DNA of 64,000 bases from Candidatus Pseudobacter hemicellulosilyticus (GCA_029202545.1 CP119311.1:1364001-1428000), one strand, 5' to 3'; positions 17,874 to 26,212 are shown, numbered from the stretch's first letter. The notes: generated by a model not told the origin, from the letters alone. Made by a program: numbers and translations.

Positions 17874-18157
17874 AACTTTCATTTCTGAATAAGCTGGCCT
17901 GTCCAATGGATAAGCAGGAGCTGGAGTTAAAAGTATTTGTAACCGATACCGAACAGCATATCCTGGAAGGAATGCTGACCTGCAGTCATTGCAAGCGGTA
18001 TTATCCCATTATCCATGGAGTACCCATTATGTCGCCGGATGAATACCGTGAGTTTGCACTGGAAGCGCCGGTCCTCAAAAAATGGCAGGCCCAGCTCAAA
18101 GGCCGGGTGACGGAAAATTTTCAGCTGTTGCCCGATACTGATCCAGCTGCTTTATAA
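17870..18157 (+). CDS. Trm112-family zinc-binding protein
   Basis: A 95-residue protein: LNKLACPMDKQEL at the N-terminus, then GMLTCSHCKRYYPIIHGVPIM, which is the Trm112/YcaR pattern (CxxC followed by YPI..GVP..). The first metal pair has only one Cys (CPMD), leaving three Cys in total. In eukaryotes and archaea Trm112 stabilises and activates methyltransferases; bacterial roles are poorly known. Here it is the last gene of the operon whose first gene is a methyltransferase, so a partnership is plausible. It starts inside the stop of the ThiE-like gene and its own stop overlaps the convergent lipid kinase gene by 6 bases. Confidence 0.85.
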   Translation: MKLSFLNKLACPMDKQELELKVFVTDTEQHILEGMLTCSHCKRYYPIIHGVPIMSPDEYREFALEAPVLKKWQAQLKGRVTENFQLLPDTDPAAL

Positions 18158-19063
18158 CCCGGTAGCCGGTTCGGTTACCAGGAACTGTAGTTTTTGCGGG
18201 AGCAGGTCTATCTGGACATTAGCCGCCTTGTCGGGTTTGATCAGTTCATCGTCAATATGGAGATGGATGCCTTTCCATTTCAGGCGGACCTGTGTGGCGG
18301 GTATGGTCCGGAAAGGAAAGGGCAGTTCCAGGTCGTTGATCTTATGGAGGACATATTGCGCCAGCTTTTCCCGGTCTGATTCCGGGATCAGGACCACATC
18401 AAACTTCCCGTCGCCGGGATCGGCTTTGGGGGCCAGGTTGAGGTTAGGGCCTACGGAGCGGATATTCATGATCTCCATCAGCAGGTAATCGCCGGAATGG
18501 TCCACGCCGTCAATTTCCAGCCGGCACTCGGAGGGATCATAGGCCTCCACAATACTGTGAATGGTGGCCAGTGCGATCTTCAATTCCTCTTCCGGGGTTT
18601 CAGCGTCGATCTTCATTTTCTTCATGGCCAGCATCAGGTTGGGAAATATGCCCCAGCCAAATCCTTCCAGGAAATGGGTGGCGCCGCTGATGGCCTCTAC
18701 TTTACCTACATCAAAATATTTGATCCGGGCAGTATGCCAGGACCGGATAATTTCTTCTGTGCTGCCCTGCACATGAAGGGCATTGGCAATATTATTGGCG
18801 GTACCCAGCGGCAATACAGCAATGGGTAAGCGCTGGTGAAGTTGTTTTTCGAAGATGGCCTTGGCCACTTTACCGATGGTGCCGTCGCCGCCGGCGGCAA
18901 CCACAAAGTCAACATCGGGCGCCAGGGCTTCTTCCCAGTCGTCCTTTTTTGTGGAGGAGTATCTACACTCAAACCCCTGCGCTTCCAGCAGCGCTATTAA
19001 TTGTTTTTTGTCGTACGCTTCTTCCCCGGCTCCGGGATTGTGGATCAACCTGGTCAGTTTCAT
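18152..19063 (-). CDS. Diacylglycerol kinase-family lipid kinase
   Basis: I chose the start ATG at 19063 (MKLTRLIHNPGAG), since longer upstream extensions overlap surE and lack family features. A 303-residue protein. The catalytic domain has the IHNPGAG opening and the nucleotide-binding AAGGDGTIGKVAKAI motif (about residue 57), followed by LPLGTANNIANAL. The C-terminal half (PDKAANVQIDLLPQKLQFLV) matches the second domain of YegS/DgkB-like kinases. Such enzymes phosphorylate diacylglycerol or related lipids at the membrane using ATP. The gene is divergent to surE with 72 bases between the start codons. Confidence 0.9.
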   Translation of the reverse strand: MKLTRLIHNPGAGEEAYDKKQLIALLEAQGFECRYSSTKKDDWEEALAPDVDFVVAAGGDGTIGKVAKAIFEKQLHQRLPIAVLPLGTANNIANALHVQGSTEEIIRSWHTARIKYFDVGKVEAISGATHFLEGFGWGIFPNLMLAMKKMKIDAETPEEELKIALATIHSIVEAYDPSECRLEIDGVDHSGDYLLMEIMNIRSVGPNLNLAPKADPGDGKFDVVLIPESDREKLAQYVLHKINDLELPFPFRTIPATQVRLKWKGIHLHIDDELIKPDKAANVQIDLLPQKLQFLVTEPATGL

Positions 19064-19135
19064 ATACCGGCAAAGGATAATAAAAGTGTACCAGCCCTGA
19101 ATGCGGCCTGGCATAATCTTGTTCCCTGTACCCGC

Positions 19136-19873
19136 ATGAGAATACTGATAACAAACGACGATGGGATCTACAGTCCCGGAATAGCCGCGCTGGCCCGGGT
19201 GGCGCAGCGTTTTGGCGAAGTACAGATTGTGGCGCCGGATGTGGAGCAGTCCTCTATGGGGCATGCCATCACGGCTTCCCGACCTTTATTCTACAAGAAA
19301 TCGCCTATCACATTTGAAGGCATCAATGCCTACCGGGTGAATGGTACGCCGGCAGACTGTGTAGGCCTGGGCACGCATCTCTGGGCCAATACCGATGTGG
19401 TATTGTCGGGCATCAATATGGGCTATAACCTGGGAAATTCCATGTGGCATTCGGGCACCCTGGCAGGCGCCAAGCAGGCGGTATTGCTGGGGATCAAAGG
19501 CATTGCGCTCAGTACGGCATCTGGTAAGACCGAACCCGATTTTGAAGCACTGGAGCCTTTTGTAGCGAAAGCCCTGGAACTGCTGCTGGAGTCCACCTCG
19601 CTGAGCCTGTTCAATGTCAATTTCCCGCCCAATCCACAGGGCATGAAATGGACGCGGCAGTCAGTCAGGTTGTACGACGGAAAGATTGTTCCCGGTATGG
19701 ACCCCATGGGCCGCAAGCACTACTGGCATACGGTAGTGCCGCTGGAACCTGCAGATGAAGGCACAGACCGCTGGGCTATAGAGCAGGATTTTGTGTCTAT
19801 TACTCCATTGCGGCTTGACCTCACCAATGAGGCACAGCTGGTGGAGGCCCTGCAGAAGCAGCCTGTTTCGTAA
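19136..19873 (+). CDS. surE: 5'-nucleotidase SurE
   Basis: A 245-residue product from ATG 19136 (the frame runs further upstream but MRILITNDDG is the canonical start). The metal site DD is at residues 8-9, QSSMGHAIT near 39, VNGTPADCV, and SGINMGYNLGNSMWHSGTLAGAKQA carry the conserved nucleotidase residues. SurE dephosphorylates nucleoside monophosphates and polyphosphate in the cytoplasm. Length and motifs are complete. Its promoter must lie in the 72 bases shared with the divergent lipid kinase gene. Confidence 0.96.
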   Translation: MRILITNDDGIYSPGIAALARVAQRFGEVQIVAPDVEQSSMGHAITASRPLFYKKSPITFEGINAYRVNGTPADCVGLGTHLWANTDVVLSGINMGYNLGNSMWHSGTLAGAKQAVLLGIKGIALSTASGKTEPDFEALEPFVAKALELLLESTSLSLFNVNFPPNPQGMKWTRQSVRLYDGKIVPGMDPMGRKHYWHTVVPLEPADEGTDRWAIEQDFVSITPLRLDLTNEAQLVEALQKQPVS

Positions 19874-19880
19874 AAGCTAA

Positions 19881-19910
19881 AAAAAATCCGGTCGGCTATG
19901 CCGACCGGAT
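19881..19910 (-). terminator. Terminator between surE and the minus-strand TPR-like gene
   Basis: A perfect 10-bp stem ATCCGGTCGG (19886-19895) and CCGACCGGAT (19901-19910) with loop CTATG. It is flanked on the left by an A-run, so it is a strong terminator for leftward transcription and could also end surE. Confidence 0.8.
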
Positions 19911-19942
19911 GCAGATAATGTATAGAATGGCGGCGGTCTGGG

Positions 19943-21532
19943 TTACAACTCGCTGCCTGTTTTTTCTTTGCGGGAGCGGATCCTGCGTTTGCTTTGCAGG
20001 TACTTTTCGTAAACGATCTCGGTCATCGGTTTACCGAGTACTTTGCTTTCCACCCAGGATACTACGTCCAGGTAAGCAAAAGCCCTTGTTTCAAAACGAT
20101 TCTTTTCCAGGTGTTTGATCTTATCCAGGAACTTCTCAAATTCCGGCTTCAGTTGGCGTGGCGATACATTGAAAGAGTTGCGCAGGAAGCGGAACATCTC
20201 TTCTTCCACCACGGTGAGATTCTTCATTTTGGCCATGAACCGGTAGACCGATTTACTGAGGTATTCCATGATTTCAAAATTCCCCAGTTCATAATGCGCC
20301 ATCAGGTGCAGCAGGCGGGCATAACATTGCAGGTCCACGCGCAGGTCGGGGACGGAGACGTTCATGATCCGCTGTAAATAATCGATGGACTTTGAGAATT
20401 CGCCGGCGCCGAAATACAGCGTAGCAAATTTATAGTTGAACACGAGGATGCGGTGTGTATCCACGTAGAGGCTATAGGCCTGGAGTTCTTCTTCCACTTT
20501 AGGCACCAGGGCGGAGCCTTCCCGGAAGGTGCCGATCATCAGGTGCTGGTTGATCCGGGCGCTATTGATATAGATGAAGGTATGCGCCCAGAAGTTATCG
20601 TGCACTTTGGCCAGGTCAGTCTGGGCGTAGGCTTCGTATTTTTTCAGTGTATTGTTGAATCCTTCAAAATTGCGGAGATCGAAATGGGCGTTCAGCAGGT
20701 TATGCATGCCTTTTACATAGTGGCCTGGTTCTACGGCGATCATCTCGGGCTTCTCATCATACAGTTCAATCCATTTCTTGCTGTAGCGGTAATACATGAT
20801 GAAGTCCTGGCGGATGAAAGCATACCAGCCATAGCTCTGGAAGAGGTAGAGTTTCTCGTAAAAGTCGGTCACTGAATCCGCATGGGGAGGCAGGTTCTCC
20901 TTAAAGAAGGCCCGGATATCTTTTTCGTCGGCCTCGTTACGGGCGTGGCCATTACGGATGAACCAGCGGTACAGGAGCAGGGCCAGGTTGGAGAGTTTCA
21001 CCACGCTGTCAATATGGGTGCTGATCTCCAGGGCTTCTGCGGCCAGCAGGTCGGTCTTTTCCTGGGCGCTGCGGGTTATATGCAGGGTCTCGATCTTTTT
21101 TTCAAGGGAGATCACCTGCGCCAGGTAATTGTATTTGTGGTTGGCCTTGGCCATTTCCTTGGCTTTTTCCAGGATCTTGAGGCTTTGGAGCTTAAGACCT
21201 TTATTGTAGAGTACCCGGGCATAGTCCAGCTGCTCGCTGAGCTGAAGGTCTATGTTCTCCGAAGTCTTGAGCAGGCGCAATCCTGCTAACAACTGTTTGT
21301 ATAAATGCGTTTTTAAGTTGGCTAACTGTGGCTTGGTGATGGGCGACAGTTTTTTCATCAAAACTTTCTCATCATATTCCGGCAGTTTGTCCATTGCATC
21401 GAATAACTGAATGATCTTCAGGTCTTCTTTTGCAGAACTGCGGGTGATATAAAGCTTAAAATGCCTTTTCTCTGACTTTTCCAGGGATCTTACTAACTGA
21501 AATAATGCATCTGTAAATGGGTTGGCCCTCAT
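19943..21532 (-). CDS. Hypothetical TPR-like alpha-helical protein, 529 residues
   Basis: The sequence is helical throughout, with TPR-like helical pairs (LKLQSLKILEKAKEMAKANHKYNYLAQVI; FATLYFGAGEFSKSIDYLQRIM) and no signal peptide or membrane segment, so it is probably cytoplasmic. It starts MRANPFTDALFQLVRSLEKSEKRHFKLYI and ends in a very basic tail (SKRRIRSRKEKTGSEL). I do not recognise a named family. It is a single-gene unit ended by the hairpin at 19881-19910. Confidence 0.82.
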   Translation of the reverse strand: MRANPFTDALFQLVRSLEKSEKRHFKLYITRSSAKEDLKIIQLFDAMDKLPEYDEKVLMKKLSPITKPQLANLKTHLYKQLLAGLRLLKTSENIDLQLSEQLDYARVLYNKGLKLQSLKILEKAKEMAKANHKYNYLAQVISLEKKIETLHITRSAQEKTDLLAAEALEISTHIDSVVKLSNLALLLYRWFIRNGHARNEADEKDIRAFFKENLPPHADSVTDFYEKLYLFQSYGWYAFIRQDFIMYYRYSKKWIELYDEKPEMIAVEPGHYVKGMHNLLNAHFDLRNFEGFNNTLKKYEAYAQTDLAKVHDNFWAHTFIYINSARINQHLMIGTFREGSALVPKVEEELQAYSLYVDTHRILVFNYKFATLYFGAGEFSKSIDYLQRIMNVSVPDLRVDLQCYARLLHLMAHYELGNFEIMEYLSKSVYRFMAKMKNLTVVEEEMFRFLRNSFNVSPRQLKPEFEKFLDKIKHLEKNRFETRAFAYLDVVSWVESKVLGKPMTEIVYEKYLQSKRRIRSRKEKTGSEL

Positions 21533-21617
21533 AATGAAATTCTCCTCAAAGTCAATACCAATAACGGTTTTAATATTTCTTTATCAGTTTTGGCATGATA
21601 AAACAGGCAATAAGTTG

Positions 21618-21650
21618 TTTTGACATCAAATAAAACCCGAGTTATCTTTA
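21618..21650 (+). promoter_or_regulatory. Candidate promoter for a short plus-strand transcript
   Basis: TTTTG (21618-21622), a 20-base spacer, then TATCTTTA (21643-21650), one base off TAnnTTTG. It predicts a start near 21656. Confidence 0.35.
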
Positions 21651-21714
21651 TGTCGGATTTGAAAGTAATCATACGACAAGCAATCGAAGAGCAAGCAAGT
21701 AAGTTAGAGGCAGT

Positions 21715-21736
21715 AAAAAAGCAGCCCAGGAGCTGC
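21715..21736 (-). terminator. Candidate minus-strand terminator or attenuator upstream of the 19943 gene
   Basis: GCAGC (21721-21725) and GCTGC (21732-21736) with six A before it on the plus strand. Read leftwards it is a short stem followed by T6, about 185 bases before the start codon at 21532. A 5-bp stem is weak. Confidence 0.25.
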
Positions 21737-21796
21737 GGAATCAAATCCACATAAAAAGACTTTCGAAGAATTTTCATATGGCAAGCAATCGTTAGA

Positions 21797-21830
21797 GGTC
21801 ATCTGTTTCTACAGAAGACCCTTTTTTTTT
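21797..21830 (+). terminator. Rho-independent terminator with no recognised gene upstream
   Basis: GGTCATCTGT (21797-21806), loop TTCT, ACAGAAGACC (21811-21820) with one A-A mismatch, then C and nine T. It is strong, yet no annotated plus-strand gene precedes it between 19873 and here. Confidence 0.75.
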
Positions 21831-21940
21831 ATAGAAACGGCTGCAATATAGAATTTATTTTTTCGTATTTGCATGACTTTCTATTATTGCAGCGAAAAAA
21901 ATTGTCAGCCCCGCCCTCCTATATAAATAAATTGCCATAA

Positions 21941-22168
21941 GTGAGTACCGACCAGCCTAATTCAGCCCTTCTGCGTGAAACTGTCACCATGAAAATGCCC
22001 TTTGGCAAATACAAGGACACCCTGCTTTGCGACCTTCCCGTTTCCTACCTGGAATGGTTCCAGCGCAAAGGATTCCCTTCGGGCAAGCTGGGCATGCTGC
22101 TGGCTACGGTCTACGAGATCAAGATCAACGGCCTGAGCGAGATCCTGATGAAGCTGAAGCGAATGTAG
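21941..22168 (+). CDS. DUF3820-family protein, 75 residues
   Basis: Start GTG 21941 (MSTDQPNSALLRE); ATG at 21989 would give a truncated form. The MPFGKYKDTLLCDLPVSYLEWFQRKGFPSGKLG segment is the DUF3820 signature (xPFGKYkG..l.dlP..YL.W..). The biochemical role of the family is not established. It stands alone between gene-free stretches, followed by two small GC-rich hairpins. Confidence 0.85.
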   Translation: MSTDQPNSALLRETVTMKMPFGKYKDTLLCDLPVSYLEWFQRKGFPSGKLGMLLATVYEIKINGLSEILMKLKRM

Positions 22169-22444
22169 CAGCCACCAGTCGTCCGCCTCCGGCGGGTGAC
22201 GGTAATCCATCGCCTCCGGCGATCAACACAACACTGCGGATCCCAGCCTGCCGGTTGCTGCCCTGATGGAACTGCCGGCAAGCAGTCAGCCCCGCGGCCC
22301 TTCTTCCCAAAATTCTGTTAAGACCTTTGCCCCGCCAGGGTTTTGCGCCGATAAGGCATTAAATTCCATTCTATATTCCCCCATTTTTCCGGAAAAATTT
22401 TATTCGTCCGGCTGTCTCCGTACGCAGCCATTAAAACTACCTGT
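22169..22444. other. Intergenic stretch with paired GC-rich hairpins
   Basis: Two short hairpins with the same TCC loop lie at 22180-22200 (CCGCC/GGCGG) and 22209-22223 (ATCGCC/GGCGAT). They resemble a repetitive extragenic palindrome pair; no T-tract follows. The rest holds no gene that I can support. Confidence 0.5.
22180..22223. repeat. Tandem pair of CCTCCGG-centred hairpins
   Basis: CGTCCGCC-TCC-GGCGGGTGACG and ATCGCC-TCC-GGCGAT share the core CGCCTCCGGCG and lie 8 bases apart. The form is REP-like. Confidence 0.45.
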
Positions 22445-25400
22445 ATGCGCTTTAGGACCATCAACAACCTGGCTGGCTGGATCGTATGCCTGATCGCCTT
22501 TGCCGTGTATGCCTGTACGCTGGAACCTACCACCAGCCTCTGGGATTGCGGCGAGTTCATTTCTGCCGCTTACAAACTGCAGATACCCCATCCACCCGGC
22601 GCTCCGCTGTTCATCCTGCTGGGCCGGTTCTTTGTGATCCTCTTTGGCGATAACCCGCAAACGGCAGCCATAGCCGTCAATACCCTCAGCGCGGTGGCCA
22701 GCGCTTTTACCATTCTGTTCCTTTTCTGGTCCATTACCCATTTTGCCCGTAAGCTGGTATTGCTCCAGGGCGTTGAGCCCCAGGGCAGGCAGGTATTTAC
22801 TATCATCAGCGCCGGCACTATCGGCGCCCTGGCTTATGCCTTTTCCGATTCTTTCTGGTTCAGCGCCGTGGAAGGTGAGGTCTATGCCCTCTCCTCCTTC
22901 TTCACGGCCCTGGTCTTCTGGGCAGCCCTTAAATGGGAGCAGCAGGCTGATCAGCCCGGAGCCGATCGCTGGCTAGTCTTCCTATTCTTCATGATGGGCG
23001 TGTCCATCGGGGTACACCTGCTCAACCTGCTGACTATCCCGGCCATCATCATGATCTATTATTTCAAGCGTTTCCGCGTGACCCGAAAGGGTACCCTGCT
23101 GGCATTTATAGTGGCCTGCGCAATCACCGGCGTAGTGCAGAAATTCATTATCCAGAGTACCATCCGTGGCGCCGGCTGGTTTGATATCCAGTTTGTCAAT
23201 GAACTGGGCCTGCCCTTTTTCTCCGGCTTCATCACCTTCTTTATACTGCTGACAGGCGCCCTGCTGCTGGCTGTCCGCTACGCCAGCCGGAAGCAATGGT
23301 ACCGGTTGAAGCTGGGCCTGGTCTGCTCCCTGTTCATGCTGCTGGGCTATTCCACCTATACCACCACCCTGCTGCGCTCCAATGCCAACCCGGGTGTGGA
23401 CTTCAACAATGTTGACAATCCGATCACCCTGGCCAGTTACCTGGGCCGGGAACAGTATAACGACTGGCCCATTCTCTATGGTCCCGACTTTACAGAGAAA
23501 GCACCCTACGCTGCCAATGGCGATCAATATGTGAAACTGGGCAACCGGTATGCGGTAGCCGGCAAGGATTTCCGGCAGGACTGGGCCGCGGCGCCCGGAG
23601 CGCATTTCTTCCCCCGCCTATGGGATCCGGGTAACGACCGGCGTCAGCCCGAATGTTACCAGCGCTTCACCGGGCTGGAAGAAGGCGAAGCACCCACCAT
23701 GGCCGATAATATCCGCTACTTCAGCAACTACCAGGCCGGCTGGATGTACATGCGTTATTTCCTCTGGAACTTTTCCGGGAAACAAAACGATCTGCAGGGC
23801 TTCGGCAATGCGCGCGACAGTAATTTCATCACCGGCTTTTCCTTTGTGGACAATGCCCTCCATGGTGATCAGTCCATGCTGCCCGACAGCATTCACCAGG
23901 ACAATAAAGGCTATAACCGGCTCTACATGCTGCCCCTGGCCCTGGGCATTATTGGATTGGTATTTCATTTCAGGCGCCAGAAAAAAGATTTCCTGGTCAG
24001 CGGCCTGCTCTTCTTTTTCACCGGCCTGGCCGTGGTCGTTTACCTGAACCAGTCCGGGTTCCAGCCGCGGGAGCGGGACTATGCCTATGTGGGTTCTTTC
24101 TATGCCTTTGCTATCTGGATCGGGCTGGGTGTGGTAGCCCTCAGCCAGTGGCTGGGTAAATGGGCCAAAGGGTCCCTGCCTGTCTATGCTATCGCCGGCT
24201 GCTGCCTGCTGGCCGTACCGGGCCTCATGCTGCAACAGGAATGGGACGATCATGACCGGAGCGATAAAACCCTGGCCCGTGACCTGGCGCGTAACTACCT
24301 CGAAAGCTGCCCGCCCAATGCCATCCTGCTCACAGCCGAAGACAATGACACCTATCCGCTCTGGTATCTCCAGGAAGTGGAAGGCGTAAGGCGGGATGTG
24401 CGAGTCATGATCAGCGGTATCCTTTCTATGGACTGGTATATTAACCAGCTGCGCTACAAGGTCAATGACAGCGATCCTTTTGCTATGCCGCTGACACCGG
24501 AACAGATAGCCGGCAACAGGCTCAACCTGGTATATCCCGCAAAGCTGCCAGGCTTTGACGCCAATAAATATTATGACCTCCGGGAGATGCTGACCAATGT
24601 AGCAGCCAGTGATGACCCCCGATATACCCACCTGACGGAAGAAGGCGAACTGATCCACCTGCTGCCCACCCGCAAATTTTCGGTGCCGGTAGATGAACAT
24701 TTGGTACGAACCAATGGGACGGTGCAGCCCGGAGAAACGATACTGCCGCAGCTGACCATTGACCTGAGCAATAAAGAATACTTTCTCAAAAATGACCTGG
24801 CCATTCTGGCGCTGATAGCCGACAACAAATGGAAAAGACCTATCTGCTTCAGCAGCAGCAGCACGGCGGCCGACCTGGGCCTGGAAAAATATGTCCGGCT
24901 GGAAGGCCTGACCTGGCGGCTGGCGCCGGTGGAGAATAGCCTGGTCAATACTGCCGTGGCGTCAAAGAATATCCTGGAAAAATTCAGCTATGGCAATGCC
25001 GGTCGGCCCGGCGTTTATTTTGATGAGGAAAACCGGCGCCGGCTGAACACTATCCGCATTGCCCATCTGCAGGTAGCGCAGGGCCTGCTGCATACCGGCG
25101 ATAAGGCCGGAGCAAGGGCCATCCTCCGTCGCTTTGATAGCCAGGTGAGCCCGGCCAATTTCCCCTATGGCTATACTACCAACCTGGGCAACCAGCACAA
25201 TATTGTTTCGGCCCAGTTCCTGCAGACCTGTTACCTGGCGGACGACCTGGAGCTGGCCCGGAAAGTAACTACTTCCCTGGAAAAAGACCTGCGGCAGCAG
25301 CTGCGCTATTATCGCCACCTGGGTGATGCGGAGCAGCCGGAAGAGCAACTGGTCCAGAATGCTTACCAGCTGGTCCAGGGAAAGCCGGGAGAACTGGCCA

Positions 25401-25501
25401 GTCGGCAGTATGCCTTTGCCAGGGATATCCTCAGCTCCTGGCAGCTGTTGCAGCAGCTGAAAGATTGGGAACTGGAATTTACCGGCAAGAAAAGCAGCTG
25501 A
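22445..25501 (+). CDS. DUF2723 multi-pass membrane protein
   Basis: A 1018-residue protein. The N-terminus carries the DUF2723 hallmark LEPTTSLWDCGEFISAAYKLQIPHPPGAPLF, with a Asp/Glu pair like that in the first loop of protein O-mannosyltransferases. About ten hydrophobic segments are spread over residues 10-290 and 510-610 (for example IYYFKRFRV flanks; GIIGLVFHFR; GLGVVALSQWLG). The C-terminal 400 residues are soluble (DDHDRSDKTLARDLARNYLESCPPNAILLT). Relatives in this phylum are proposed inner-membrane glycosyltransferase-type proteins; the substrate is not known. It is the longest single-gene unit of the 22-29 kb part. Confidence 0.88.
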   Translation: MRFRTINNLAGWIVCLIAFAVYACTLEPTTSLWDCGEFISAAYKLQIPHPPGAPLFILLGRFFVILFGDNPQTAAIAVNTLSAVASAFTILFLFWSITHFARKLVLLQGVEPQGRQVFTIISAGTIGALAYAFSDSFWFSAVEGEVYALSSFFTALVFWAALKWEQQADQPGADRWLVFLFFMMGVSIGVHLLNLLTIPAIIMIYYFKRFRVTRKGTLLAFIVACAITGVVQKFIIQSTIRGAGWFDIQFVNELGLPFFSGFITFFILLTGALLLAVRYASRKQWYRLKLGLVCSLFMLLGYSTYTTTLLRSNANPGVDFNNVDNPITLASYLGREQYNDWPILYGPDFTEKAPYAANGDQYVKLGNRYAVAGKDFRQDWAAAPGAHFFPRLWDPGNDRRQPECYQRFTGLEEGEAPTMADNIRYFSNYQAGWMYMRYFLWNFSGKQNDLQGFGNARDSNFITGFSFVDNALHGDQSMLPDSIHQDNKGYNRLYMLPLALGIIGLVFHFRRQKKDFLVSGLLFFFTGLAVVVYLNQSGFQPRERDYAYVGSFYAFAIWIGLGVVALSQWLGKWAKGSLPVYAIAGCCLLAVPGLMLQQEWDDHDRSDKTLARDLARNYLESCPPNAILLTAEDNDTYPLWYLQEVEGVRRDVRVMISGILSMDWYINQLRYKVNDSDPFAMPLTPEQIAGNRLNLVYPAKLPGFDANKYYDLREMLTNVAASDDPRYTHLTEEGELIHLLPTRKFSVPVDEHLVRTNGTVQPGETILPQLTIDLSNKEYFLKNDLAILALIADNKWKRPICFSSSSTAADLGLEKYVRLEGLTWRLAPVENSLVNTAVASKNILEKFSYGNAGRPGVYFDEENRRRLNTIRIAHLQVAQGLLHTGDKAGARAILRRFDSQVSPANFPYGYTTNLGNQHNIVSAQFLQTCYLADDLELARKVTTSLEKDLRQQLRYYRHLGDAEQPEEQLVQNAYQLVQGKPGELASRQYAFARDILSSWQLLQQLKDWELEFTGKKSS

Positions 25502-25577
25502 GCGGTCAAAGCCGGCGTTCAGGAATACTGTTAAACAGCCTGACTGCTGTGGGAGGTTGTTTCCAGATGCATCAGTA

Positions 25578-25612
25578 TTTGCCTGCGCTGCGGCAGGCAT
25601 TGTTTACATTTG
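25578..25612 (+). promoter_or_regulatory. Promoter of the cyclophilin lipoprotein gene
   Basis: TTTG (25578-25581), a 23-base spacer, TACATTTG (25605-25612), 18 bases before the ATG. The spacer contains the inverted repeat GCCTGC (25582-25587)/GCAGGC, which could be an operator. The predicted leader is about 12 bases. Confidence 0.5.
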
Positions 25613-25630
25613 CGGCCATAATCTGTCATT

Positions 25631-26212
25631 ATGCGCCACCTGATCTGTTTTCTATTGCTGGCGGGCAGCCTGGCTGCCTGCAAGCCCTCTTATAAAGAGC
25701 CCCATATTGAGATCCGCACCAAACTGGGTGATATAGAAATAGAACTCTACCCGGACAAAGCCCCTAAAACAGTGGCTGCTTTCCTCGGCTATGTAGAGAA
25801 AGGATTATACAAGGATGGTAGTTTTTACCGGGTACTCAATCTGGAGAACCAGCCTTCCAATGCCGGTAAGGCGGAGCTGATCCAGGGCGGCATTTACAAG
25901 AAACGCAACCAGCGGGAAACTATTCCCGGCATTCCGCATGAAAGCACTGATAAGACGGGCATCCTGCACAAGGATGGAACTATTTCCCTGGCCAGGCTGG
26001 AGCCGGGCACTGCTACTACTGAATTCTTCATCTGCCTCGGTGATCAGCCCGGCTTTGACCATGGCGGGGAGAACAATGCCGATGGCCTGGGGTATGCCGC
26101 CTTCGGAAAGGTGGTAAAAGGAATGGATATAGTGCGGCGTATTTACCAGCGCCCGGAATATGAGCAGTCCTTTGATCCCCCTGTGCCTATTTATACTATT
26201 GTAAGGTTGTAA
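25631..26212 (+). CDS. Cyclophilin-type peptidyl-prolyl isomerase, lipoprotein
   Basis: A 193-residue protein with a lipoprotein signal peptide (MRHLICFLLLAGSLAAC; lipobox LAAC). The cyclophilin fold follows: IRTKLGDIEIELYPDKAPKTVAAFLGYV, GSFYRVLN, IQGGI, GTISLAR, TEFFICLGDQPGFDHGG, YAAFGKVVKGMDIVRRI. The family catalyses proline cis/trans isomerisation; the lipobox puts it on the periplasmic side of a membrane, where it would help fold exported proteins. The loop between YRVLN and IQGG is longer than in CypA, with inserted Asn/Gln/Lys residues, so activity may be weaker. It follows the DUF2723 gene by 129 bases and appears separately transcribed. Confidence 0.9.
   Translation: MRHLICFLLLAGSLAACKPSYKEPHIEIRTKLGDIEIELYPDKAPKTVAAFLGYVEKGLYKDGSFYRVLNLENQPSNAGKAELIQGGIYKKRNQRETIPGIPHESTDKTGILHKDGTISLARLEPGTATTEFFICLGDQPGFDHGGENNADGLGYAAFGKVVKGMDIVRRIYQRPEYEQSFDPPVPIYTIVRL

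Larger units (their letters stand above)
21656..21830 (+). ncRNA. Candidate small RNA or small-ORF transcript
   Basis: Bounded by a promoter-like pair and an intrinsic terminator, about 175 bases. It contains direct repeats of GCAAGCAATCG/ACAAGCAATCG near 21680 and 21780, and an internal GCAGC/GCTGC hairpin. A frame from ATG 21650 (MSDLKVIIRQAIEEQ, 34 residues, ending GIKST) overlaps the promoter box, so it would need an earlier start site. I cannot choose between RNA and peptide. Confidence 0.28.
21533..21940. other. Gene-free 408-base stretch with two terminator hairpins
   Basis: It holds a plus-strand terminator (21797-21830), a minus-strand hairpin with T6 (21715-21736) and a promoter-like pair (21618-21650), with a 34-codon frame at 21650-21754. 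The order suggests a short transcript, described separately. AT-rich DNA follows up to 21940. Confidence 0.5.

Noticed and set aside
18194..18829. Plus-strand frames opposite the lipid kinase gene
   Set aside because: The minus strand has the complete diacylglycerol kinase motif set.
20000..21289. Several plus-strand frames inside the TPR-like gene
   Set aside because: They are shadows of a minus-strand gene that has consistent helical sequence and a terminator.
21529..21777. Minus-strand frame of 82 residues
   Set aside because: It overlaps two opposed hairpins and the start of the TPR-like gene; the composition is not protein-like beyond the Cys-rich part.
24690..24720. TTTGGTACGAACCAATGGGA in the DUF2723 gene, similar to the dispersed repeat
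   Set aside because: It is inside coding sequence, has a mismatch in the core and lacks the rest of the element; likely chance.
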